From: an uncultured Clostridium sp.
GTDB taxonomy: Bacteria; Bacillota; Clostridia; Lachnospirales; Lachnospiraceae
Length of the DNA: 5,410 bases
Direction of reading: 5' to 3'
Assembly: GCA_900551225.1 (NCBI GenBank)
Contig: URUZ01000409.1
Location: 1 to 5,410, forward strand
Shown here: positions 1-5,410 of the stretch, piece by piece
Layout: each line of letters begins with the position of its first letter
Numbering within the stretch: the stretch's first letter is position 1
Notes under the pieces: model-generated
Database searches by the model: none
What the model was told of the DNA's origin: nothing
The model's input: only the letters and a program-made list of their open reading frames with translations
Translations under genes and position numbers: made by a program

Positions 1-1217
1 CCCTCAAACAATCCTTCATCTGAGGCGTACAGTATGGCCAGCACATCTCCCGCTTCCACCATTTCCCCATACTTTTTCTTTAAAATAATCCCTGCGGAAT
101 AATCGATCACGTCATCCTTTTTGCTGCGGCCTGCGCCCAGCATCACAGAGGCGATCCCAATGCCCTCTGTGTCCATGTGAGAGATACAGCCGGCCCGTGG
201 CGCCTTCACCTGGCAGGCAAAGGGCGCCTGCTTAAACCGGTCCGGCTCCAGCACATAGGCAGGGTCTCCGCCCTGGCCCTCCACCATTCTGGCCAGAGCC
301 GCCAGGGCGCTTTTGTCCTCTATTGCCTTCTGGGCCATTCGCCGGCATTCTTCCACCGGCCCCATGTCTGCCATACACAGCATATTGGCAGCCAGTTCCA
401 GACACACCTCCGTAAGATCCCGGGGGCCGCGGCCGTCCAGAGTCTCAATCGCTTCCATCATCTCCAGGGAATTGCCCACCGCGTGGCCCAGAGGGATATC
501 CATATTGGTGATCAGGGCGCAGCAGCGTCTGCCGGCCATGTTGCCGATGGCCACCATCTTCTCCGCCAGGCGGACAGAGTCCTCCAGCGTCTTCATAAAG
601 GCCCCGCTGCCGGTTTTTACATCCAGCACGATCCCATCGCTTCCAGCTGCCAGCTTCTTACTCATAATAGATGAGGCAATCAGGGGAATGCTGTCCACCG
701 TAGCAGTCACGTCACGCAGGGCGTACAGTTTCTTGTCCGCAGGCACCATGTTGCCGGACTGGCCAATGACAGCGATGCCGTTTTCATTGACGATCCGGAA
801 AAATTCTTCCCGCTCAATGGCAGTCCGAAGGCCCGGTATGCTCTCCAGCTTATCCACAGTTCCGCCTGTGTGCCCCAGGCCTCTGCCGCTCATTTTAGCC
901 ACCTTCACCCCAAGGGCAGCCACAATCGGGCCAATGACCAGCGTCGTTTTATCTCCCACGCCACCGGTGCTGTGCTTATCCACCTTGATCCCATGGATGG
1001 GCGATAAGTCTACCATATCCCCGGAGTGGGCCATCTCCAATGTCAGCGCAGTGATCTCCTCATCATTCATACCCTGAAAATAAATAGCCATCAGCATGGC
1101 GGCCATCTGGTAATCCGGAATCTCGCCCTGTACAAAACCAGCCACCATTTCGCGGATCTCCCCAGCCGAGAGGACGCCTCCCCGCTTTTTTTCTTCAATC
1201 AGATCATACATTCTCAT
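1..1217 (-). CDS. pdp: Pyrimidine-nucleoside phosphorylase, partial (C-terminus off left edge)
   Basis: This enzyme phosphorolyses uridine, deoxyuridine and thymidine to free base plus (deoxy)ribose-1-phosphate in the cytoplasm. I translated the minus strand from ATG at 1217 (MRMYDLIEEKKRGG); 405 codons are open to the window edge. The family is about 430-435 residues, so roughly 30 are missing. Visible signatures are the family motif KVDKHSTGGVGDK (residues 78-90, His82), KMSGRGLGHTGGT (108-120), and ALRDVTATVDSIPLIASSIMSKK (166-188), split here as Arg168, Ser183 and Lys187. Those three match by position the substrate-binding residues I recall for the Geobacillus enzyme. Lys108, where E. coli-type thymidine phosphorylase has Met, favours a broad pyrimidine enzyme over strict DeoA. 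A glycine-rich C-terminal segment (GIASVMLGAGRSKKDD) begins the usual C-terminal domain. A GAGGTG ribosome site lies 9 nt upstream of the ATG. It is the third gene of the deoC-cdd-pdp operon, starting 68 nt after cdd. Confidence 0.96.
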   Translation of the reverse strand, partial: MRMYDLIEEKKRGGVLSAGEIREMVAGFVQGEIPDYQMAAMLMAIYFQGMNDEEITALTLEMAHSGDMVDLSPIHGIKVDKHSTGGVGDKTTLVIGPIVAALGVKVAKMSGRGLGHTGGTVDKLESIPGLRTAIEREEFFRIVNENGIAVIGQSGNMVPADKKLYALRDVTATVDSIPLIASSIMSKKLAAGSDGIVLDVKTGSGAFMKTLEDSVRLAEKMVAIGNMAGRRCCALITNMDIPLGHAVGNSLEMMEAIETLDGRGPRDLTEVCLELAANMLCMADMGPVEECRRMAQKAIEDKSALAALARMVEGQGGDPAYVLEPDRFKQAPFACQVKAPRAGCISHMDTEGIGIASVMLGAGRSKKDDVIDYSAGIILKKKYGEMVEAGDVLAILYASDEGLFE

Positions 1218-1285
1218 GTTCTACCACACCTCATCTCTGCCGTCAGGCAGCTCTCATAATCCGTGTCAGCGTGTACATTCAGCAG

Positions 1286-1696
1286 TCATCCCATATTTCC
1301 CGGTCCAAACCCCTGGGGGAACAGCTCCTCCAGCGTGTATTCCCTGTACTCCTCCGGGGATTTAATTACAATAATCCGGAATTCATCAGTCTTGCAGAAC
1401 TCCCGCATCACCTGGCGGCACACGCCGCAGGGATAACAGTAGTCCGCCAGCACGCCGTCCTTGCCGCCGCAGATTGCAATTGCTTCAAATTCCCGTTTCC
1501 CCTCGCTGACCGCGCGGAAGAATGCCACCCGCTCCGCGCAGACAGTCGGCGTGTAGGAAGCATTTTCAATATTAGCCCCCTTATACACCGATCCGTCGCT
1601 GCACAGCAGGGCCGCGCCCACATGGAAGTGGGAATACGGGGAATAAGACCCCTTCATTGCGTCAATAGCTGTGCTGATCAACATCTGTCTGTCCAT
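1286..1696 (-). CDS. cdd: Cytidine deaminase, homotetrameric zinc type
   Basis: Cdd hydrolytically deaminates cytidine and deoxycytidine to uridine and deoxyuridine, feeding the phosphorylase encoded next. The 136-residue product has the length of the small tetrameric Cdd class. The zinc and catalytic motifs are complete: T-V-C53-A-E55 (zinc Cys and catalytic Glu) and P-C90-G-V-C93-R-Q (the other two zinc Cys). The nucleoside-binding segment G-A-N42-I-E44-N-A-S-Y and the N-terminal YSPYSHFHVGAAL are also present. The PCxxC pair sits about four residues later than I recall for the Bacillus subtilis protein, which implies a short insertion around residues 77-86. The ATG at 1696 is supported by AAAGGAG (1703-1709) with 6-nt spacing. 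That ribosome site lies inside the 3' end of deoC, and the two genes overlap by 35 nt in different frames, so translational coupling is likely. Confidence 0.97.
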   Translation of the reverse strand: MDRQMLISTAIDAMKGSYSPYSHFHVGAALLCSDGSVYKGANIENASYTPTVCAERVAFFRAVSEGKREFEAIAICGGKDGVLADYCYPCGVCRQVMREFCKTDEFRIIVIKSPEEYREYTLEELFPQGFGPGNMG

Positions 1697-2363
1697 TTCC
1701 TTCTCCTTTCTCGCGTTCCGCCCTGGCCAGCTTCACAATCCGGCTGGTACCCAGACGATCTGCACCCAGGCTGATAAAGGCTTCTGCATCCTCAAAAGAG
1801 GAGATACCTCCCGCCGCTTTTATCTGCACCCCTTCACCCACATGCCGGGCAAACAGCCGGACATCGTCCAATGTCGCACCCGCCCCGGCGAATCCGGTTG
1901 ACGTCTTGATAAAGTCTGCTCCGGCCTCTGTCACAATCCGGCACATCCTGATCTTCTCCTCCTCAGTCAGCAGACAGGTCTCTATAATCACCTTCAGGAT
2001 TCTGCCGCCGCAGGCTTCCTTGATCCTGCGTATCTCTTCCGTGATCCGGCCGTCCTCCCCATCCTTCAGCAAGCCGATGTTGATCACCATGTCGATTTCA
2101 TCCGCCCCGTTTTCAACGGCGTCGCAGGTTTCAAATACTTTGACCGCAGTTGTATTGTATCCGTTGGGGAAACCGATTACCGTACATACCTGCATCCTGC
2201 TCCCCACATATTCTTTTGCCCTCTTTACATAAGATGGAGGTATGCACACGCTGGCTGTCCCATACTCCAGCGCATCGTCACAGATCCCCCGGATCTGGTC
2301 CCATGTGGCTCCCTGGGCCAGCAGCGTGTGATCCACCCGCCTGTATATTTCACTACGTTCCAT
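1662..2363 (-). CDS. deoC: Deoxyribose-phosphate aldolase (class I)
   Basis: DeoC reversibly cleaves 2-deoxyribose-5-phosphate to acetaldehyde and glyceraldehyde-3-phosphate, the last step of deoxynucleoside catabolism. I start it at ATG 2363 (MERSEIYRRVDHTLL, 233 residues) because the AGGAGG site is 9 nt upstream; the in-frame TTG at 2369 would leave only 3 nt. Counting from this ATG, family signatures are VDHTLL (10-15), CTVIGFPNG (60-68), the EIDMVIN block with Asp91, KVIIETCLL (124-132), the Schiff-base lysine Lys153 in F-I-K-T-S-T-G-F, and the proton-relay lysine Lys182 in IKAAGGI. The C-terminal GTSRIV phosphate-binding motif follows at about 205-210. The tail after residue 213 is charged (AEREKGEGNGQTDVDQHSY), and its codons carry the cdd ribosome site and start. 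It is the first gene of the operon, with its own strong promoter; the 5' leader is about 38 nt. Confidence 0.97.
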   Translation of the reverse strand: MERSEIYRRVDHTLLAQGATWDQIRGICDDALEYGTASVCIPPSYVKRAKEYVGSRMQVCTVIGFPNGYNTTAVKVFETCDAVENGADEIDMVINIGLLKDGEDGRITEEIRRIKEACGGRILKVIIETCLLTEEEKIRMCRIVTEAGADFIKTSTGFAGAGATLDDVRLFARHVGEGVQIKAAGGISSFEDAEAFISLGADRLGTSRIVKLARAEREKGEGNGQTDVDQHSY

Positions 2364-2372
2364 TGTCAATCG

Positions 2373-2378
2373 CCTCCT
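2373..2378 (-). promoter_or_regulatory. Ribosome binding site of deoC (decides the start)
   Basis: A perfect AGGAGG on the minus strand lies 9 nt before ATG 2363 but only 3 nt before the in-frame TTG 2369. This favours the ATG and a product two residues shorter than the longest open frame. Confidence 0.85.
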
Positions 2379-2385
2379 GTTAATA

Positions 2386-2419
2386 TTGTACGCCGTATCT
2401 TGTTCCTATTATAGTACAA
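2386..2419. promoter_or_regulatory. Candidate operator: three TTGTWC half-sites at 14-bp spacing over the deo promoter
   Basis: The plus strand shows TTGTAC (2386-2391), TTGTTC (2400-2405) and the inverted copy GTACAA (2414-2419); each starts exactly 14 bp after the last. The outer pair extends to a perfect 7-bp inverted repeat, ATTGTAC at 2385-2391 and GTACAAT at 2414-2420. The inner pair forms a near-palindrome centred on the -10 box. Binding here would block RNA polymerase, so a nucleoside- or deoxyribose-phosphate-responsive repressor is a reasonable inference. The regulator gene is not in the window, and chance cannot be excluded from one site. Confidence 0.45.
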
Positions 2420-2436
2420 TCATCTGCTGCGGTCAA
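2408..2436 (-). promoter_or_regulatory. Sigma-A-type promoter of the deoC-cdd-pdp operon
   Basis: On the minus strand, TTGACC (2431-2436) is followed by exactly 17 nt and then a perfect TATAAT (2408-2413). Transcription would start near 2401, about 38 nt before the deoC ATG. It lies just downstream of the ybaK stop in the same direction, with no terminator in between, so some transcripts could also enter from ybaK. The -10 box is bracketed by operator-like half-sites, listed separately. Confidence 0.85.
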
Positions 2437-2447
2437 ATGGCCGTCCC

Positions 2448-2915
2448 TTAAATCAGCGGCTCAAACCGGCCGCCCACATACTCATTCAAATCTTCGGGAT
2501 TCAAAGTCACCTGCACGCCCCGCTGGCCCGCACTGATGGTGATGGCATCATAGAGCTGGGCAGTCTCTTCAATATACGTAGGGTACTTCTTCTTCATTCC
2601 AATGGGCGAACAGCCGCCCCGGATGTATCCTGTCAGCGCCAGCATATCCTTCACATGGATCATCTCCACCTTTTTATCCCCTGCCGCCTTGGCTGTTTTC
2701 TTTAAATCCAGCTCCTCGTCCACAGGGATGCAGCAGACCAGATAGCCCGTTTTCTCCCCTTTCAGCACCAGTGTTTTATACATCTGATCGTGATCCACCC
2801 CCATCAGATCAGCCGCGTGGCTGCCGGACAGATCATTTTCATCCACCTGATAGGTTCCCGCCTGGTAAATGATTCCGGCGGCATCCAACAGGCGCATCAC
2901 ATTTGTCTTTACCAT
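2448..2915 (-). CDS. ybaK: Cys-tRNA(Pro) deacylase, YbaK/EbsC family
   Basis: Family members hydrolyse Cys mischarged onto tRNA(Pro) (some act on other aminoacyl-tRNAs), a trans-editing step that protects translation from proline-to-cysteine errors. The product from ATG 2915 is 155 residues (MVKTNVMRLLDAAG...), the normal length for this single-domain family. Seen are H-x-A-A-D (33-37), the catalytic-type lysine Lys47 in M-Y-K-T-L-V-L, a D-E-E-L-D-L-K-K segment (66-73), and the diagnostic loop TGYIRGGCSPIGMKKKYPT (95-113). The ATG at 2915 is chosen because AAGGAG lies 9 nt upstream; the open frame extends to a Met at 2981, but that would add 22 residues unlike the family and overlap the promoter. 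The gene stops 84 nt before the deoC ATG in the same direction but has its own promoter, so a functional link to nucleoside salvage is not implied. Confidence 0.93.
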   Translation of the reverse strand: MVKTNVMRLLDAAGIIYQAGTYQVDENDLSGSHAADLMGVDHDQMYKTLVLKGEKTGYLVCCIPVDEELDLKKTAKAAGDKKVEMIHVKDMLALTGYIRGGCSPIGMKKKYPTYIEETAQLYDAITISAGQRGVQVTLNPEDLNEYVGGRFEPLI

Positions 2916-2948
2916 TATCTTCCACTCCTTGATATAATTACTTTTCAC

Positions 2949-2977
2949 ATTATAATACAGGGGGACACGGATTACAA
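2949..2977 (-). promoter_or_regulatory. Sigma-A-type promoter of ybaK
   Basis: On the minus strand, TTGTAA (2972-2977; 4 of 6 match to TTGACA) is followed by 17 nt and a perfect TATAAT (2949-2954). It lies about 34 nt ahead of the ybaK ATG, within the 145-bp region shared with the divergent DUF362 gene. Confidence 0.7.
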
Positions 2978-3011
2978 GCATACCGTCCGGCCCATGGACA
3001 CCGGCACTGGT

Positions 3012-3040
3012 TTGTGGTAAGATTGAGGCAATTGTAAATT
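3012..3040 (+). promoter_or_regulatory. Possible promoter of the DUF362 gene
   Basis: TTGTGG (3012-3017), 17 nt, then TAAATT (3035-3040) is the best-spaced pair ahead of the plus-strand gene, but the -10 matches consensus at only 4 of 6 positions. It is divergent from, and does not overlap, the ybaK promoter. Confidence 0.35.
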
Positions 3041-3060
3041 AAATACAGCAGGGGGTACAG

Positions 3061-4155
3061 ATGAAAAAACACGAAATTCTCATTATCCACGGAACAGATT
3101 ATAAGGAGATGGCAAAAAAGATACTGGAGGCGGCGGGCGTGGCAGAGGACATCGGTGATCCCGGCAAAAAGGTCGCCTTAAAGCCCAACCTTGTGGTGGC
3201 CAAAGATCCCGACTCCGGCGCAACCACCCACAGCCAGCTGCTGGCAGGCGCCATTGAATACCTTCAGGACCACGGCTTTTTCAATCTCGTGATCATGGAG
3301 GGGTCCTGGGTTGGCGACAACACCGGCTCCGCCTTCCGGGCCGCCGGATACGACAAACTCTCACGGAAATACAACGTGCCTCTAATCGACCTGCAGTCAG
3401 ACACCTGGAAGGAATACGAGGCCTGCGGTATGAAAATCAAGCTCTGCGACCAGGCCGTCTCTGCGGATTATGTGATCAATATGCCGGTGCTGAAGGGCCA
3501 CTGCCAGACCATCATCACCTGCGCCCTGAAGAACAACAAAGGCGTGATTCCCAACACGGAAAAGCGCCGCTTCCACACCCTGGGGCTGCACAAGCCCATT
3601 GCCCACTTAAACACCATTGCCCGCAATGATTTTATTCTGGTGGACAATATCTGCGGGGATCTGGACTTTGAGGAGGGCGGCAATCCGGTGGTAATGAACC
3701 GGGTGCTGGGTTTCAAGGACCCCGTCCTCTGTGATTCATATGTCTGCGACTGCATGGGCTACTCTGCCGATGACGTGGAATATATACGGATAGCCGAAGC
3801 CCTGGGCGTGGGAAGCGCGGACACCGCTTCCGCTGACATGATCTATCTGAACCAGGACAGCCGGCCCGCCATGAAGCGAAGCATGACAGGCCGCGTCCAG
3901 CGCCTGGCAGCCTGCACAGAGGCCCGGGACGCATGCAGCGCCTGCTATGGCTCCCTGATCTACGCTCTGGACCGGTTAAATGACGCAGGGCTCTTGAGAA
4001 AGGGCCTGCCGCCAATCTCCATCGGCCAGGGATTCAAGGGCGCCAGCGGGGAGATCGGCGTGGGGCAGTGTACCTCCTGTTTTAAGAAATCACTGGGCGG
4101 ATGTCCGCCTAAGGCAGCGGACATTGTGGGATTTTTGGAGAAAAACTGGATTTGA
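3061..4155 (+). CDS. DUF362 domain-containing protein with Cys-rich C-terminus
   Basis: A 364-residue protein recognised as DUF362 by its N-terminal V-A-L-K-P-N-L-V segment (38-45), the central ADYVINMPVLKGH block (135-147), C-A-L-K-N-N-K-G-V-I-P (154-164), and a C-terminal GVGQC-T-S-C then G-C-P-P (333-350). Its reaction is not established; family members are often annotated as uncharacterised or iron-sulfur proteins. Cysteines cluster near the end: Cys285, C292-x2-C295, and C337-x2-C340-x7-C348, a spacing compatible with a metal or Fe-S site (inference). Further pairs occur at 224, 229 and 231. No signal peptide or membrane segment is visible, so it is probably cytoplasmic. ATG 3061 is preceded by AGGGGG with a 5-nt gap. 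It appears to be a single-gene unit, divergent from ybaK and convergent with the helicase, ended by the shared terminator. Confidence 0.88.
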   Translation: MKKHEILIIHGTDYKEMAKKILEAAGVAEDIGDPGKKVALKPNLVVAKDPDSGATTHSQLLAGAIEYLQDHGFFNLVIMEGSWVGDNTGSAFRAAGYDKLSRKYNVPLIDLQSDTWKEYEACGMKIKLCDQAVSADYVINMPVLKGHCQTIITCALKNNKGVIPNTEKRRFHTLGLHKPIAHLNTIARNDFILVDNICGDLDFEEGGNPVVMNRVLGFKDPVLCDSYVCDCMGYSADDVEYIRIAEALGVGSADTASADMIYLNQDSRPAMKRSMTGRVQRLAACTEARDACSACYGSLIYALDRLNDAGLLRKGLPPISIGQGFKGASGEIGVGQCTSCFKKSLGGCPPKAADIVGFLEKNWI

Positions 4156-4172
4156 GATGTGAGACAATCTAA

Positions 4173-4211
4173 AAAGCGGCCGGGACCTCTGCATCAGGTC
4201 CCGGCCGCTTT
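4173..4211. terminator. Bidirectional Rho-independent terminator between convergent genes
   Basis: The arms AAAGCGGCCGGGACCT (4173-4188) and AGGTCCCGGCCGCTTT (4196-4211) pair perfectly over 16 bp around a 7-nt loop (CTGCATC). On the minus strand the stem ends in five T (4171-4175), a fair U-tract for the helicase transcript, whose stop is only 10 nt away. On the plus strand only three T follow before C, so termination of the DUF362 transcript relies more on the very stable stem. Confidence 0.93.
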
Positions 4212-4221
4212 CGGCACTTAT

Positions 4222-5410
4222 CTATCTTTTATTATTAGCCTTCTCCACATGGATGTTCCTGCCCTTGATCCTGGAGTGGGACATGGCCTTTAACACTTCG
4301 TCTGCGTACTGGTTAGGTACGTCCACGAAGGTGTAACCATCGTACATGTCGATGCTGCCTACCAGACGGCCGGGAATACCGGATTCGCCGGCTACGGCGC
4401 CCAGGATATCGCCCGGGGTCACACGCTGGGCCTTGCCGATGTTGATGAACAGGCGGGACATGTTCTCCTGGCCGTCACCCATCACGTAATCCATTGCGGC
4501 GCGGTCTGTTGCACCTCTGCGGCGGTTGTTACTCCGGCCGGGAGCCGCGCCGGGGCGTCCGCCTCTGCCGCGGTTAAAGCCTCTGCCGTAACTGTCCAGA
4601 TCGTCCAAAGAGCGGGCGGTATCGAAGCAGTCGATGATGTCCTCGTTGTCCTCGCCCATGGTCATCTTCAGGAGAGCTGCCGCCAGATCCAGGGAGGTAT
4701 ACTCCTCCTCCATCAGCTTCTTCTCGATGATATTCACCATCTTATCCAGATCGCTGTCATTGATCACATCCTCCACACGGTCCAGGATCTTCTCCACCTT
4801 GATCTCAGTGATATCGTTTAAGGACGGGATGGCCTGAGGCACGATCTTGGTGCGGCAGTAGCGCTGGATGTCGCGGAGCTTGTAGACTTCCTTGCCCACC
4901 ACCAGGCTGAATGCCTTGCCTTCGCGGCCCGCACGGCCTGTACGTCCGATACGGTGCACGTAATACTCATCGTCCTGGGGAATATCGTAGTTGAACACCG
5001 CTTCCACGTTGCCCACGTCGATGCCTCTTGCAGCCACATCGGTGGCCACCAGAATGTCGGTGCGCCCGTTGCGGAAGCTTTCCATAACGCGGTCGCGCTG
5101 CACCTGCTTTAAGTCTCCGTGAAGCCCCTCTGCGAAATATCCTCTGCCCTGAAGGGACTGCACCAGCTCGTCTACCTGCCTCTTGGTGTTGCAGAACACG
5201 ATGGACAGCTGGGGAGCGTACATATCCAGCAGACGGCACATTACCTCTGCCTTGTTCTTGGGCTTTACTTCATAAAAATACTGAGTCACCTTAGGAACAG
5301 TCAGCTCTTTCTTTACCACGCGGACAGTTACCGGCTCGTTCTGGAATTTCCTTGCGATCTCAGCGATAGCAGGAGGCATGGTAGCTGAGAACATCAGGGT
5401 CTGGCGCTCC
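4222..5410 (-). CDS. DEAD-box RNA helicase with DbpA-type RNA-binding domain, partial (N-terminus off right edge)
   Basis: An ATP-dependent RNA helicase of the DeaD/CsdA-DbpA group, expected to act in ribosome assembly, mRNA decay or cold adaptation. The reading frame stays open to the right edge (E-R-Q-T-L before the first internal Met at 5394), so that Met is not the start; motifs Q, I, Ia, Ib and II lie outside. Numbering from that Met: motif III SAT (3-5), motif IV SIVFCNT (64-70), GLHGDLKQVQRDRVM with the QxxR element (90-104), motif V DILVATDVAARGID (113-126), and motif VI YVHRIGRTGRAG (145-156). The RecA-2 lobe is followed by an acidic helical region (195-265), an Arg/Gly-rich linker (about 270-295), and a DbpA-like RNA-recognition fold (about 312-386) starting SRLFINIGKAQ and ending in a basic tail. 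Roughly 170 N-terminal residues should be missing. It converges on the DUF362 gene across the terminator. Confidence 0.95.
   Translation of the reverse strand, partial: ERQTLMFSATMPPAIAEIARKFQNEPVTVRVVKKELTVPKVTQYFYEVKPKNKAEVMCRLLDMYAPQLSIVFCNTKRQVDELVQSLQGRGYFAEGLHGDLKQVQRDRVMESFRNGRTDILVATDVAARGIDVGNVEAVFNYDIPQDDEYYVHRIGRTGRAGREGKAFSLVVGKEVYKLRDIQRYCRTKIVPQAIPSLNDITEIKVEKILDRVEDVINDSDLDKMVNIIEKKLMEEEYTSLDLAAALLKMTMGEDNEDIIDCFDTARSLDDLDSYGRGFNRGRGGRPGAAPGRSNNRRRGATDRAAMDYVMGDGQENMSRLFINIGKAQRVTPGDILGAVAGESGIPGRLVGSIDMYDGYTFVDVPNQYADEVLKAMSHSRIKGRNIHVEKANNKR

Noticed and set aside
177..1077. Two long plus-strand open frames (177-674 and 313-1077) that could pass for genes
   Set aside because: They lie antisense to pdp, whose minus-strand frame is open from 1217 to the window edge with full family motifs. 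Their compositions (Ser/Pro/Arg- or His-rich) and lack of ribosome sites mark them as shadows.
1236..1249. Small hairpin CTGCC-GTCA-GGCAG between cdd and pdp
   Set aside because: It has only a 5-bp stem, no T-run and sits just ahead of the pdp ribosome site. It is too weak to call a terminator or attenuator.
2364..2369. TTG at 2369 as the deoC start
   Set aside because: The AGGAGG would be only 3 nt away, whereas ATG 2363 has 9-nt spacing.
2916..2981. Upstream Met at 2981 as the start of ybaK
   Set aside because: The added 22 residues do not resemble the family, and this stretch contains the promoter and the AAGGAG that serves ATG 2915.
3713..4015. Minus-strand open frame antisense to the DUF362 gene
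   Set aside because: It is an Arg/Ser/Pro-rich shadow with no recognisable domain, opposite a well-supported family protein.
5392..5394. Met at 5394 as the start of the helicase
   Set aside because: It sits inside motif III (L-M-F-S-A-T-M-P); the frame continues upstream with E-R-Q-T-L to the edge, so the gene is truncated by the window, not short.

Overview
The window looks like ordinary chromosome from a gut-type Firmicute, most likely a Clostridia member of the Lachnospiraceae kind. Three things suggest this: the moderately high GC content, the AGGAG-type ribosome binding sites with near-consensus sigma-A promoters, and the protein families present (pyrimidine-nucleoside phosphorylase of the Bacillus/Geobacillus type, a Cys-rich DUF362 protein, and a DEAD-box helicase with a DbpA-type RNA-binding tail). 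This placement is inferred from style and recalled families, not from a search. No mobile element, CRISPR array, tRNA or rRNA was seen.

Left part (1-2450, minus strand): a pyrimidine (deoxy)nucleoside catabolic operon, read deoC, then cdd, then pdp. It has a strong promoter (TTGACC-17-TATAAT) in front of deoC. deoC and cdd overlap by 35 nt. pdp follows after 68 nt and runs off the left edge, lacking perhaps 30 C-terminal residues. Together, Cdd deaminates (deoxy)cytidine to (deoxy)uridine, Pdp phosphorolyses (deoxy)uridine or thymidine to base plus (deoxy)ribose-1-phosphate, and DeoC cleaves deoxyribose-5-phosphate to acetaldehyde and glyceraldehyde-3-phosphate. The connecting phosphopentomutase and any transporter are not in the window. 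Three TTGTWC-like half-sites spaced exactly 14 bp apart overlap the promoter and are a candidate repressor operator.

Middle (2448-4155): a YbaK/EbsC-family Cys-tRNA(Pro) deacylase gene on the minus strand, with its own promoter, lies directly upstream of the deo operon. It is divergent from a plus-strand DUF362 protein with a Cys-rich C-terminus that may carry an iron-sulfur cluster. The two share a 145-bp intergenic region.

Right part (4156-5410): a near-perfect 16-bp-stem terminator separates the DUF362 gene from a convergent DEAD-box RNA helicase gene. The helicase is cut by the right edge, so only motif III through the C-terminal RNA-binding domain is present. I found no clear evidence of an undescribed system. 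The items most worth checking are the deo operator architecture and the Cys-rich DUF362 protein.
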